Assembly: GCF_007990505.1 (NCBI RefSeq)
Contig: NZ_AP019822.1
Span: 496,001-560,000, forward strand
Direction of reading: 5' to 3'
Origin: Pseudoleptotrichia goodfellowii
GTDB lineage: Bacteria > Fusobacteriota > Fusobacteriia > Fusobacteriales > Leptotrichiaceae
DNA length: 64,000 nt
The translations under genes and the position numbers were made by a program. Shown one piece after another: positions 26,242 to 33,493 of this stretch; position 1 is the stretch's first letter, and every line of letters begins with the position of its first letter. The notes under the pieces are model-generated. The model had not been told where the DNA came from. It ran no database searches and saw only the letters and a list, made by a program, of their open reading frames with translations.

Positions 26242-26358
26242 ATGAAAAAATTGATTATAGCAATATTATTGGGATTGTCTTTAATATCGTGTTCTGCCGG
26301 AGTAGGAGTAAATGTCGGAAAGCACGGAGTCAACGGACACGCAGGTATTTCATTCTAG
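26242..26358 (+). CDS. 38-residue small lipoprotein
   Basis: This short gene has a perfect AGGAGG site 6 bp before the ATG. It encodes a lysine start, a hydrophobic stretch and the lipobox LSLISC at Cys16, giving a mature lipid-anchored peptide of only about 23 residues. That peptide is rich in Gly, Val, His and Asn (GVGVNVGKHGVNGHAG). A -10 TATAAT lies at 26194-26199. It precedes the NfeD and SPFH genes by 28 bp. The function is unknown. The ribosome site and textbook lipoprotein signal make it a real gene. Confidence 0.7.
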   Translation: MKKLIIAILLGLSLISCSAGVGVNVGKHGVNGHAGISF

Positions 26359-26385
26359 AAAAAAGGATAGAGAGGAGGAGATACA

Positions 26386-26811
26386 ATGGGAGCAATTTTT
26401 TGGGCAATTTCCGCATCGGTTTTTGCTGTACTGGAAATTATTATTCCGGGACTTGTAACAATATGGTTAGCTTTGGCAGCTCTTGTTGTAACAGTTTTTG
26501 CCGGGTTAATTAATAATGCTTATATTGAATTTTTCATATTCGCAGTATTATCATTAATTTTTATTTTATTTACAAGACCTGTTTTACAGAATTATTTGAA
26601 GAAAAAAATAAAACACGATTTTAATTCAAATATGACAGGTTCTGAAATAAAAATAGAAAAAGTTGTTAATTCGGATAAAGCTAAAAAAGAATATGAAGTA
26701 AAATTTAAAGGATCTATATGGACCGGTACCAGCGAAGAATTTTTCAAAGTCGGAGATATGGTAAGAATAAAAAGTTTTGAAGGTAATAAAATAGTACTGG
26801 AAAGAAAATAA
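26386..26811 (+). CDS. NfeD family membrane protein
   Basis: This 141-residue protein has two or three N-terminal membrane segments (residues 1-63) followed by a small soluble OB-fold domain (about 75-141) ending in VGDMVRIKSFEGNKIVLERK, the NfeD pattern. NfeD proteins act with SPFH/stomatin proteins in membrane microdomain organisation, and the SPFH gene follows 27 bp downstream. AGGAGG precedes the ATG. This is the short form of NfeD, without the serine protease domain. Confidence 0.88.
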   Translation: MGAIFWAISASVFAVLEIIIPGLVTIWLALAALVVTVFAGLINNAYIEFFIFAVLSLIFILFTRPVLQNYLKKKIKHDFNSNMTGSEIKIEKVVNSDKAKKEYEVKFKGSIWTGTSEEFFKVGDMVRIKSFEGNKIVLERK

Positions 26812-26838
26812 TTTTTAATAAAAATCAGGAGGAAAATT

Positions 26839-27759
26839 ATGGGATTTATTTTGCTGCCACTTATAATAATTTTTATAACAATTGCGTTAATTATAGTATT
26901 TAAAGCTATAAAAATAGTACCTGAATCAAGAGTTTACATAATTGAAAAATTAGGGAAGTATGATCAGTCATTGGAATCCGGATTAAACTTTATAAATCCG
27001 TTTTTTGATAAAGTGTCAAGGGTTGTTTCGTTAAAAGAACAGGTTGTGGATTTTCCTCCTCAGCCCGTAATTACAAAGGATAACGCTACGATGCAGATAG
27101 ATACAATAATATATTTTCAGATTACAGATCCGAAACTATATACTTATGGAATAGAAAGACCTATTTCGGCAATAGAAAATCTTACTGCTACAACATTGAG
27201 AAATATAATAGGAGATATGACTGTCGATCAGACACTGACTTCAAGAGATGTAATAAATACAAATATGAGAGTGGAACTTGACGAGGCTACTGATCCTTGG
27301 GGAATTAAAGTAAACAGGGTAGAGTTGAAAAGTATAATTCCTCCGGCAGATATAAGATCGGCAATGGAAAAAGAAATGAAAGCCGAAAGGGAAAAAAGAG
27401 CAAATATCCTTGAAGCACAGGCAAGAAGAGAGTCGGCAATATTAGTTGCAGAAGGAGAAAAACAGGCTGCAATACTTAGAGCAGAAGCTAAAAAAGAGCA
27501 ACAGATAAAAGAAGCGGAAGGGGAAGCGGAAGCTATTCTTTCCATTCAAAGAGCGAAAGCCGAAGCATTAAGACTGTTAAGAGAGTCTGACCCTACTGCA
27601 GAAGTATTGGCGTTAAAAGGAATGGAAACTTTTGAAAAAGTTGCCGACGGAAAATCAACTAAAATTATAATACCGAGCAATATGCAAAATTTGGCAAGTA
27701 TGGTAACTGCATTTGCCGAATTAAATGAAAAACAAGTAAATAAACCTGAAACAAAATAA
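26839..27759 (+). CDS. SPFH/band-7 (stomatin-like) protein
   Basis: This 306-residue protein has an N-terminal membrane anchor (residues 1-22), then the SPFH domain starting VPESRVYIIEKLGKYDQ and containing FPPQPVITKDNATMQIDT. A long coiled coil follows (about 175-255, Ala/Glu/Lys rich), then a conserved tail (IIIPSNMQNLASM). It resembles QmcA and stomatins, which form oligomers at the membrane and scaffold proteases or other proteins. Together with the NfeD gene it forms a standard two-gene unit. It is followed by a terminator. Confidence 0.92.
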   Translation: MGFILLPLIIIFITIALIIVFKAIKIVPESRVYIIEKLGKYDQSLESGLNFINPFFDKVSRVVSLKEQVVDFPPQPVITKDNATMQIDTIIYFQITDPKLYTYGIERPISAIENLTATTLRNIIGDMTVDQTLTSRDVINTNMRVELDEATDPWGIKVNRVELKSIIPPADIRSAMEKEMKAEREKRANILEAQARRESAILVAEGEKQAAILRAEAKKEQQIKEAEGEAEAILSIQRAKAEALRLLRESDPTAEVLALKGMETFEKVADGKSTKIIIPSNMQNLASMVTAFAELNEKQVNKPETK

Positions 27760-27770
27760 TAATTAAAAAT

Positions 27771-27867
27771 AAAAAGAGCTGTTTTTGAAGTTGTAATTAG
27801 TTTAAAAATATTTTGTTTTATTCAAAAAATGTTTTTAAAAATTTACTTATTTCAAACAGCTCTTTTT
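27771..27867. terminator. long-loop bidirectional terminator
   Basis: AAAAAGAGCTGTTT (27771-27784) and AAACAGCTCTTTTT (27854-27867) are exact inverted copies separated by 69 bp. The T runs at both outer ends fit termination from the SPFH gene and from the convergent cyclase remnant. Confidence 0.65.
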
Positions 27868-27870
27868 TCT

Positions 27871-28425
27871 TTATTCAGGTATAACTGCCCATGCTCTTAC
27901 AGGTAAACCGTTTGCATGAATAATTCTCGGTGCGGCTATAAATATAACAGCTCCCACAGGAGGTAATTTATCAAGATTTGCCATAGCTTCTACCTGAAAC
28001 TTATCTTTTTGAAGAATGTATCTTTCTCCTACCAAATCCCCGTTTTTTGCACAGGTAACTGCTGCATCGGTATCAAGTGTTTCGTGTCCTACTCCGGCTA
28101 TATTTCTTTCATCAAATAAAAATTCCAAAGTGGAAACAGGCCAACCCGGTGAATGAGCATTTCCATTTTTATCAGCATTTGTAAGGGAAACTATACAAGG
28201 CCATCTTTTACTCCAGTCAGATCTGAAAACTACAAATGAACCCTCAGGAACAGTCCCGTGTTTTTCTTCAAATTCTTTAATGTCATCTATTGAAATTTCA
28301 TAGTCATTATTTTCTTTCACTTTCTCACTCAAATCAATAACAACAAGAGGTAATACAGTGTCCTCAACTTTGAAATCCCCTGCAAGACGTGCGTTTTTAA
28401 CAAAATGCCCCGGATAATCTATATG
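27871..28425 (-). pseudogene. cyclase-family protein, 5' end lost at an IS element
   Basis: The frame is open from 28425 down to 27871 and encodes the C-terminal 180 or so residues of a cyclase/kynurenine-formamidase-type hydrolase. It begins exactly at the metal-binding motif HIDYPGHF, and continues with VVIDLSEKV, SFVVFRSDW and HETLDTDAAVT. The family normally has 40-60 residues before this motif, including H-x-G-T-H. They are missing here because the inverted repeat of an IS1634-type element starts at 28426, and an in-frame stop lies just inside the element. The TTG at 28332 could start a shorter product but would lack the metal site. I regard it as inactive. Confidence 0.75.
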
Positions 28426-30158
28426 ACCTAAATTTCCGAAGAATTATACATATGAAAAAAGGACATAGAATTAGTCTTTTTCTATAATAATTCTTCAGGA
28501 AATTTAATATCCATATATTTAAATATTTCTTTCTGTTTCTTTGTTACTTCTCCCAATTTAAGTTTTTCATTACCTCTTTCATAACTTTCTATCAAGTCCA
28601 ATTCATCAAGAAGTTCCTGTGTTGTGTATTTCTTATATAATTCTTTTTCACTCATCTTATTTTTTATATACGATAGCATTACTAATGACACGAATGTTAC
28701 AAATATTTTTCCATCCATTGTAGGTTTTGATGATACTCTTAATCTTCTTGCATCAAGTCGGTCTTTTATATTATGAAATGCTTTCTCTGCTACATCTTTT
28801 GTCTATATATACTTAATATTTCTCTTGCTTCAAGATTTTCATTACTTATCAAACTGAAATAACCATATTTTTTCATATGTTTTTCTATAATATCATCTTT
28901 TGCTACAGCAATTATATTTTTCTTTTTCAACTTTAATATCGAAATATTTCCTATAGTCTTCGACTTTTTTCATTTTCTACATTATTTTCTATATCTGTTT
29001 TAATTTAATCAGGTATTCTGTAAAATCTTTATCTTCTTTTAAAGCTTTTTCATCATCAAAAAACACATACAAGTAAAGATACTTCTTATTTTCCTTGTCT
29101 GTATCGTCCCACATAAGTATTTCTTTTTACCATATATATTATATTCAGCTATATAATTAGTAAATTTCTTAATATCTTTTACTTTTTCTATTCTTTCTTT
29201 TATTATTTTTGATGATGACTTTGTTCCTACAATAAATTTAAATTTATTATTCATGAGTTCATCTATATTGTTTTTACTGTAGAATCCTCTATCCATCACT
29301 AATTTAGGTTTCTTAACTCCTATATACTGAACATCTTTTATTAATCTTCTAACTGTTGACACATCAACAATGTTTCCTGGTAAAACTCTATAGTAAAAAG
29401 GCAATCTTGACTTTTCTCCATACAAAATTGCAAGATTGATTTGTGCTAATGTATCATTTTCCTTATTATATCCGTATCTCATTTGATTAATAGCTTTTGA
29501 ATAAGATGATATGCTTGTTGTATCATAAGCCCAATACTCATCTTCTTTCAACTGTTCAGCCTGTAATTTAAAGAAATTGTTTTTTCCGCTTTCATTTATT
29601 TCTGAAAACATTTCACTTATTCTTTGAGAAGTTAGTTCACTTCTGTTAAATGTTTTATGAATTTTACTCCATTTTTCATATCTTGATATAGGACTATCTT
29701 TTTCTAATATCAGATATTGTGCAACAGATAAAATTTCTTTGTACAAATCAGGAAAACATTCTTTAAGATTAGAAGTCAGTCCCAATTTTTTAGCAATAAG
29801 ATTTAAAAGCAGATTAGCACCATAAAATTTACGCTTATCATTTTGAGCTTTATTTTCTTCCAATTTCTTTTTTTGAGTGGAAGTAGGTACAATTTGTCCA
29901 GTAAGAGGGTCCTTAATACCGATTAATTTTCTTTTAGATTTAGATTTTTTTTCAGATTTATCCCAATAGTTAATAGATTCATAAACATAAGTTTTATTGT
30001 ATTTTTTATTATATAGAAAAACTAAAGAAGCCATAAGATTATCACCTATGTATAATTATACATAGAAATAAAGAAAAAGTCAAGAAAAAAATGTAGAAAA
30101 AAGCAATAAAATTAATCTTTTTTCTACTTCATATGTTTATTTCTTCGGAAATTTAGGT
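28426..30158. mobile_element. decayed IS1634-type insertion sequence with 18-bp terminal inverted repeats
   Basis: ACCTAAATTTCCGAAGAA at 28426-28443 recurs as its exact complement at 30141-30158. The match continues a few bases inside, with CATATG at 28449-28454 and 30130-30135 (inside view). The 1733-bp element carries one broken transposase gene on the minus strand. No target-site duplication is obvious: ATATG precedes and ATTAT follows. One end may therefore have been rearranged after insertion, which also fits the missing 5' part of the cyclase gene. Confidence 0.85.
28482..30034 (-). pseudogene. IS1634-family transposase, frameshifted
   Basis: An intact first part (30034 to about 29125, roughly 300 codons) starts MASLVFLYNKKYNKTYVYES. 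It contains DDE-type segments DTTSISSYSKA and VMDRGFYSKNNI and the RVLPGNIVDVS motif. At about 29125, an extra base in an A run after NIYGKK shifts the frame; the proper continuation ILMWDDTDKENKKYLY is in another frame. Further stops and shifts follow through 28720. The C-terminal 78 codons (28718-28482, from MDGKIFVTFVSLVMLSYIKN) are open again. The full gene would encode about 520 residues, near the family norm. It is not functional as read. Confidence 0.85.
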
Positions 30159-30165
30159 ATTATAT

Positions 30166-30194
30166 TTGATTTTATGATTGAAATTTATTATAAT
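30166..30194 (+). promoter_or_regulatory. promoter of the Cys-leader/symporter operon
   Basis: TTGATT at 30166-30171 and TATAAT at 30189-30194 are spaced by 17 bp. The IS end is only 7 bp upstream of the -35 box. Confidence 0.7.
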
Positions 30195-30232
30195 GTTTCT
30201 AAAGATAGATATTATAGATGGAGGATAATTCA

Positions 30233-30277
30233 ATGAGAAAATTTAGAGAATTAATGTGTTGCTGTATGAAATTATAA
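30233..30277 (+). CDS. leader peptide with three consecutive Cys codons
   Basis: A GGAGG site at 30220-30224 precedes an ATG that opens a 14-codon frame, MRKFRELMCCCMKL, closed by TAA. The codons TGT-TGC-TGT lie six codons before the stop. Downstream are an inverted repeat (AGGTGCA at 30304-30310 with TGCACCT at 30334-30340) and then a terminator hairpin before the symporter gene. This is the layout of a transcription attenuator in which ribosome stalling at Cys codons, when charged tRNA-Cys is scarce, changes RNA folding. That regulatory reading is inference; the peptide, its ribosome site and the hairpins are seen. Confidence 0.7.
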   Translation: MRKFRELMCCCMKL

Positions 30278-30303
30278 GTTTGCTGCTTAATTTGTTAATA
30301 GTT

Positions 30304-30340
30304 AGGTGCAGACTTATTTGTGTTTTATATAGTTGCACCT
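30304..30340 (+). promoter_or_regulatory. inverted repeat, candidate antiterminator part
   Basis: AGGTGCA and TGCACCT form a 7-bp perfect stem with a 23-nt loop between the leader peptide and the terminator. Confidence 0.45.
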
Positions 30341-30378
30341 GATGACTCTAAATTTGAATCGGAATAATAGATATAAAG

Positions 30379-30412
30379 AGCTTTCAGGAAAGATTCCCGA
30401 AAGCTTTTGTTT
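30379..30412 (+). terminator. attenuator terminator before the symporter
   Basis: AGCTTTC-A-GGAA pairs with TTCC-C-GAAAGCT around AGA (11 bp with one mismatch), followed by TTTGTTTT. It lies within the leader, 82 bp before the symporter start, so it must be bypassed for expression. Confidence 0.75.
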
Positions 30413-30493
30413 TATATAACCTTTCCTAATTAAAGTATAGCGGGTGTAACTATATATAGAAAATATATTTAATTATTGAAAGGAGAATAAAAC

Positions 30494-31750
30494 ATGAAAA
30501 GTTTTTTAGGATTTAAAAAGTTAAATTTATTAGTTCAGATTACAATAGGGGGATTGTTAGGTGCCTTTGCAGGATATTTATTTCCTTCACTGGGAAAAGA
30601 ATTAAAAATATTGGGAGTATTATTTACAAATCTTATTCAAATGGTTATAGTACCGCTAATATTTCCGATAGTTGTCTTGTCAATTGTTACTATTAAGAAT
30701 AGTAACAAATTCGGAAAGTTGGCATTTAAAACATTTTCGTTTTTCTTTTTAATAACTACACTATTAATTACGATCAGCCTAGTTTTGGGGAAAGTTTCAG
30801 GAGCTGGTTCAAGTATACATGCCGTGAATGTTTCTACAGAGGCGATTAAAGGGGTAGCTTCGGACATTAATATAAATGATTTTTTATTATCAATAATACC
30901 TAAAAATGTTGTTTCGGCTTTGTCTGAAGGAAATCTTTTACCTATTATATTTTTTGCAGTATTTTTAGGAATAGCTTTAATTGCTATAGGAGATGATAAT
31001 AAACCTGTAATTGATTTTTTTGAAGCATGGTCAAAAGCTATGTTTAAAATTGTAAATTACGCTATCTCATTTGCACCTGTGGGAGTGTTTGGATTAGTTG
31101 CGAGTAACGTGGCAAAGACAGGATTGGGAGATTTGTATTTATTGGGACAGTTTGTTTTATTACTGTATGTAGGTTATTTATCGACAGTACTTATTGTTTT
31201 TCCGATTATTGCTTATATATATAAAGTTCCTTATATCAGACTGCTTTCAAATATTAAAGATCTGATTTTAATAGCTTTTACTACAGGGAGTTCAAGTGTT
31301 GTTTTACCTACATTGATTGAGCGTAGTGAGAAAAACGGCGTGCCGTCAGAAATTTCGGCGTTTGCAGTGCCGTTGGGATATTCTTTTAATTTGACAGGAG
31401 CTTGTGTATATATAAGTCTTTCTGTGGCATTTATTACGAATTTATACGGTAATCCTATTCAATGGGTGCAGTTATTGCCTTTAATATTATTTTTAACAAT
31501 TATAACTAAAGGTATTGCTGCTGTTCCGGCAGGAGCATTGGTTGTTTTATTAGCTACCGCAGGACAGTTAAACTTGCCGCCCGAAGGAGTGGCGTTGATA
31601 GTGGCTGTTGATTTTCTTGCAAATGCAGGTCGTACAGCAGTAAATGTGGTGGGAAATGCACTTATACCTACTATCATTGCTAAATCTGAAAATGAGTTTA
31701 TTGAAGAATCTTCGGATTTGAAAGAGAAAGTATTGATAAACAGTAATTAA
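30494..31750 (+). CDS. DAACS-family dicarboxylate/amino acid:cation symporter
   Basis: This 418-residue membrane protein has the glutamate-transporter-homologue architecture. HP1 shows the serine-rich TGSSSVVLPT. The TM7 motif is NLTGACVY where acidic carriers have NMDGTALY. TM8 reads DFLANAGRTAVNVVGN. Compared with GltPh, the substrate Arg (R397) is kept, but D394 and the sodium-site D405 are both Asn, so the substrate or coupling may differ from aspartate/glutamate. The Cys-codon leader upstream suggests cysteine, cystine or a related thiol, which is an inference. AAAGGAG precedes the ATG. The ATP-grasp ligase gene follows within about 75 bp. Confidence 0.85.
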   Translation: MKSFLGFKKLNLLVQITIGGLLGAFAGYLFPSLGKELKILGVLFTNLIQMVIVPLIFPIVVLSIVTIKNSNKFGKLAFKTFSFFFLITTLLITISLVLGKVSGAGSSIHAVNVSTEAIKGVASDININDFLLSIIPKNVVSALSEGNLLPIIFFAVFLGIALIAIGDDNKPVIDFFEAWSKAMFKIVNYAISFAPVGVFGLVASNVAKTGLGDLYLLGQFVLLLYVGYLSTVLIVFPIIAYIYKVPYIRLLSNIKDLILIAFTTGSSSVVLPTLIERSEKNGVPSEISAFAVPLGYSFNLTGACVYISLSVAFITNLYGNPIQWVQLLPLILFLTIITKGIAAVPAGALVVLLATAGQLNLPPEGVALIVAVDFLANAGRTAVNVVGNALIPTIIAKSENEFIEESSDLKEKVLINSN

Positions 31751-31823
31751 AAAACTTTATGGAAACATTCTATTGAGCAGAATACTGAAGATGAAAAAAT
31801 ATAGTTATGAAGGAGATGAAAAA

Positions 31824-32759
31824 ATGGCAAAAGTTTACATTATACATGAAAATATAGATTGGACACAGCACTTAATCAAAAGATTGGAGGAATTGTCAGT
31901 TCCTTATGAAGAATTGAATTTGTCCGAAGGAGTTATTGATATTCAGAAAGAGCCTGAGAAAGGTGTTTATTACAACAGAATGAGTGCCTCTTCCCATACG
32001 AGAGGGCATAGATATGCTCCGGAATTAACAGAGCAAGTATTGACATGGCTTGAAAATAAAGGAGCTGTTGTTATCAACGGAACATCGGCAATAAATTTGG
32101 AAGTAAGTAAATTGAAGCAATATATTTTATTACAGAAATTCGGGATAAAAACTCCGGAATCTTTGGGAGCTGTGGGAAAGGAGCAAATTCTTTCTGCCGG
32201 GAAAAAACTTAATAAATATCCTTTTATAATTAAGCATAATCGTGCAGGTAAAGGACTGGGAGTAAGGCTCATAAGAAGTTATGAAGAACTGAAAAATTAT
32301 GTAGAAGGAGGACAGTTCGAAGATTCTGTGGATGGAATAAGTCTGATTCAGGAATATGTGAAACCTGCAGACGGTCATATTGTAAGAGCGGAATTCATAG
32401 GAGGAAAATATTTTTATGCAGTCAAAGTAGATTCTCGTGACGGATTTGAGCTCTGTCCTGCAGACTCATGTCAAATAGATGATAAATTTTGTCCTGTAGG
32501 AGAAAGTTCTTCAAAAGAAAATAAATTTAAAATTATTGACAGATTGCCTGAGGAACAGATACTAAAATATGAACAGTTTTTAGAAGAGCATAATATAAAT
32601 GTTGCAGCAATTGAATTTATCGTAAATGAAGACAACGAAGTTTATGTTTATGATATAAATACTAACACTAATTATAATGCCGATGCTGAAAAAATTGCAG
32701 GTAAGTATGCAATGCTTGAATTAGCTGAATATTTGAAAAATAAATTGGAAAAATTGTAA
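31824..32759 (+). CDS. ATP-grasp ligase, RimK-like
   Basis: This 311-residue protein starts at ATG 31824, with AAGGAG 8 bp upstream; an in-frame extension to 31773 has no site. The N-terminal pre-ATP-grasp domain begins MAKVYIIHENIDWT. The ATP-grasp core follows, with YPFIIKHNRAGKGLGVRLI, DGISLIQEYV and the metal-binding tail FIVNEDNEVYVYDINTNTNY (E and N ligands). The family joins an amino acid or peptide to a carboxylate using ATP, as in RimK, glutathione synthetase and D-Ala ligase. With the Cys-controlled leader upstream, a thiol or peptide product is conceivable but unproven. Confidence 0.75.
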   Translation: MAKVYIIHENIDWTQHLIKRLEELSVPYEELNLSEGVIDIQKEPEKGVYYNRMSASSHTRGHRYAPELTEQVLTWLENKGAVVINGTSAINLEVSKLKQYILLQKFGIKTPESLGAVGKEQILSAGKKLNKYPFIIKHNRAGKGLGVRLIRSYEELKNYVEGGQFEDSVDGISLIQEYVKPADGHIVRAEFIGGKYFYAVKVDSRDGFELCPADSCQIDDKFCPVGESSSKENKFKIIDRLPEEQILKYEQFLEEHNINVAAIEFIVNEDNEVYVYDINTNTNYNADAEKIAGKYAMLELAEYLKNKLEKL

Positions 32760-32836
32760 ATGTTATAGATGGAATAGATTTGGACAGAGTTAAAATATTT
32801 ATGTAGAGGAGATTAGTATACAGGAGTGTAAATCGG

Positions 32837-32956
32837 ATGAAAGAAATACAGAATTTACAGAAAATATTTAAAAAGGAATTTAAGTGGTTTCACAAACATC
32901 CTGAGTTACCTCTAGAAAAATACGAAACAACAAAACAGATTGAGGAAATATTGTAG
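32837..32956 (+). pseudogene. N-terminal stump of an M20 amidohydrolase
   Basis: This 39-codon frame encodes FKWFHKHPELPLEKYETTKQ, the hallmark opening of M20D amidohydrolases (HipO/IAA-amino-acid hydrolase type, consensus R-R-x-x-H-x-x-P-E). It stops after IEEIL, where the family continues for another 350 residues. Nothing matching the rest is found before the metN remnant 22 bp later. I read it as a deletion product. Confidence 0.75.
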
Positions 32957-32977
32957 AAAGGCAAAGGAAAATAGAAA

Positions 32978-33430
32978 ATGATTGAAATTTCAAATGTAAA
33001 AAAAGTCTTTAAAAATAAAAAAACGGAAGTTCATGCTTTAAAAGATGTTTCTTTAAAAGTGGAAAAAGGCGATATTTTCGGAATAGTAGGATATTCAGGG
33101 GCAAGAAAATCGACTTTACTGCGTTTGGTAAATTTATTGGAAAAGCCTGATAGCGGAAGTGTAAAAATAAAAGGAAAAGAAATCGTTTACTTGTCTGAAA
33201 GAGAATTGAATAAATTAAGAAAAAATATAGGAATGGTTTTTCAACAATTTAATTTGCTGGAAGCACAAACAGTTTATCAAAATTTGAAAATACCGAATGG
33301 GCTAAAGCTATTGTGGAGGCTTATCACTCAGAAGAATTTAAAAAATATTTGGAAGCAAATAATAAAGGTTTGTGGTATGTACCTGATGAGAATAAATAAA
33401 AAAGGCAACTCCATACTTCATTTTTTTTGA
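32978..33430 (+). pseudogene. metN 5' end fused by deletion to metQ 3' end
   Basis: The first 100 codons encode the start of the methionine ABC transporter ATPase MetN (MIEISNVKKVFKNKK, GYSGARKST, GMVFQQFNLLEAQTVYQN). Walker A has Arg where Gly is expected. At about 33280 the similarity stops and the frame continues as nonsense to 33430. In another frame, 33283-33399 reads ENTEWAKAIVEAYHSEEFKK and ends YVPDENK with TAA, which is the C-terminus of the methionine-binding lipoprotein MetQ. So the rest of metN, all of metI and most of metQ have been deleted. No functional transporter remains here. Confidence 0.85.
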
Positions 33431-33493
33431 TTAATTTGGTATAATAAAAAATAGAAATAATAGAATCAACTATACTGTCTAAGGAGATATAAA

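Noticed and set aside
27871-28332. Intact cyclase-family gene starting at the TTG at 28332
   Set aside because: That start would omit the HxDxPxHF metal site, which is still encoded upstream in the same frame. The gene is better read as cut at its 5' end.
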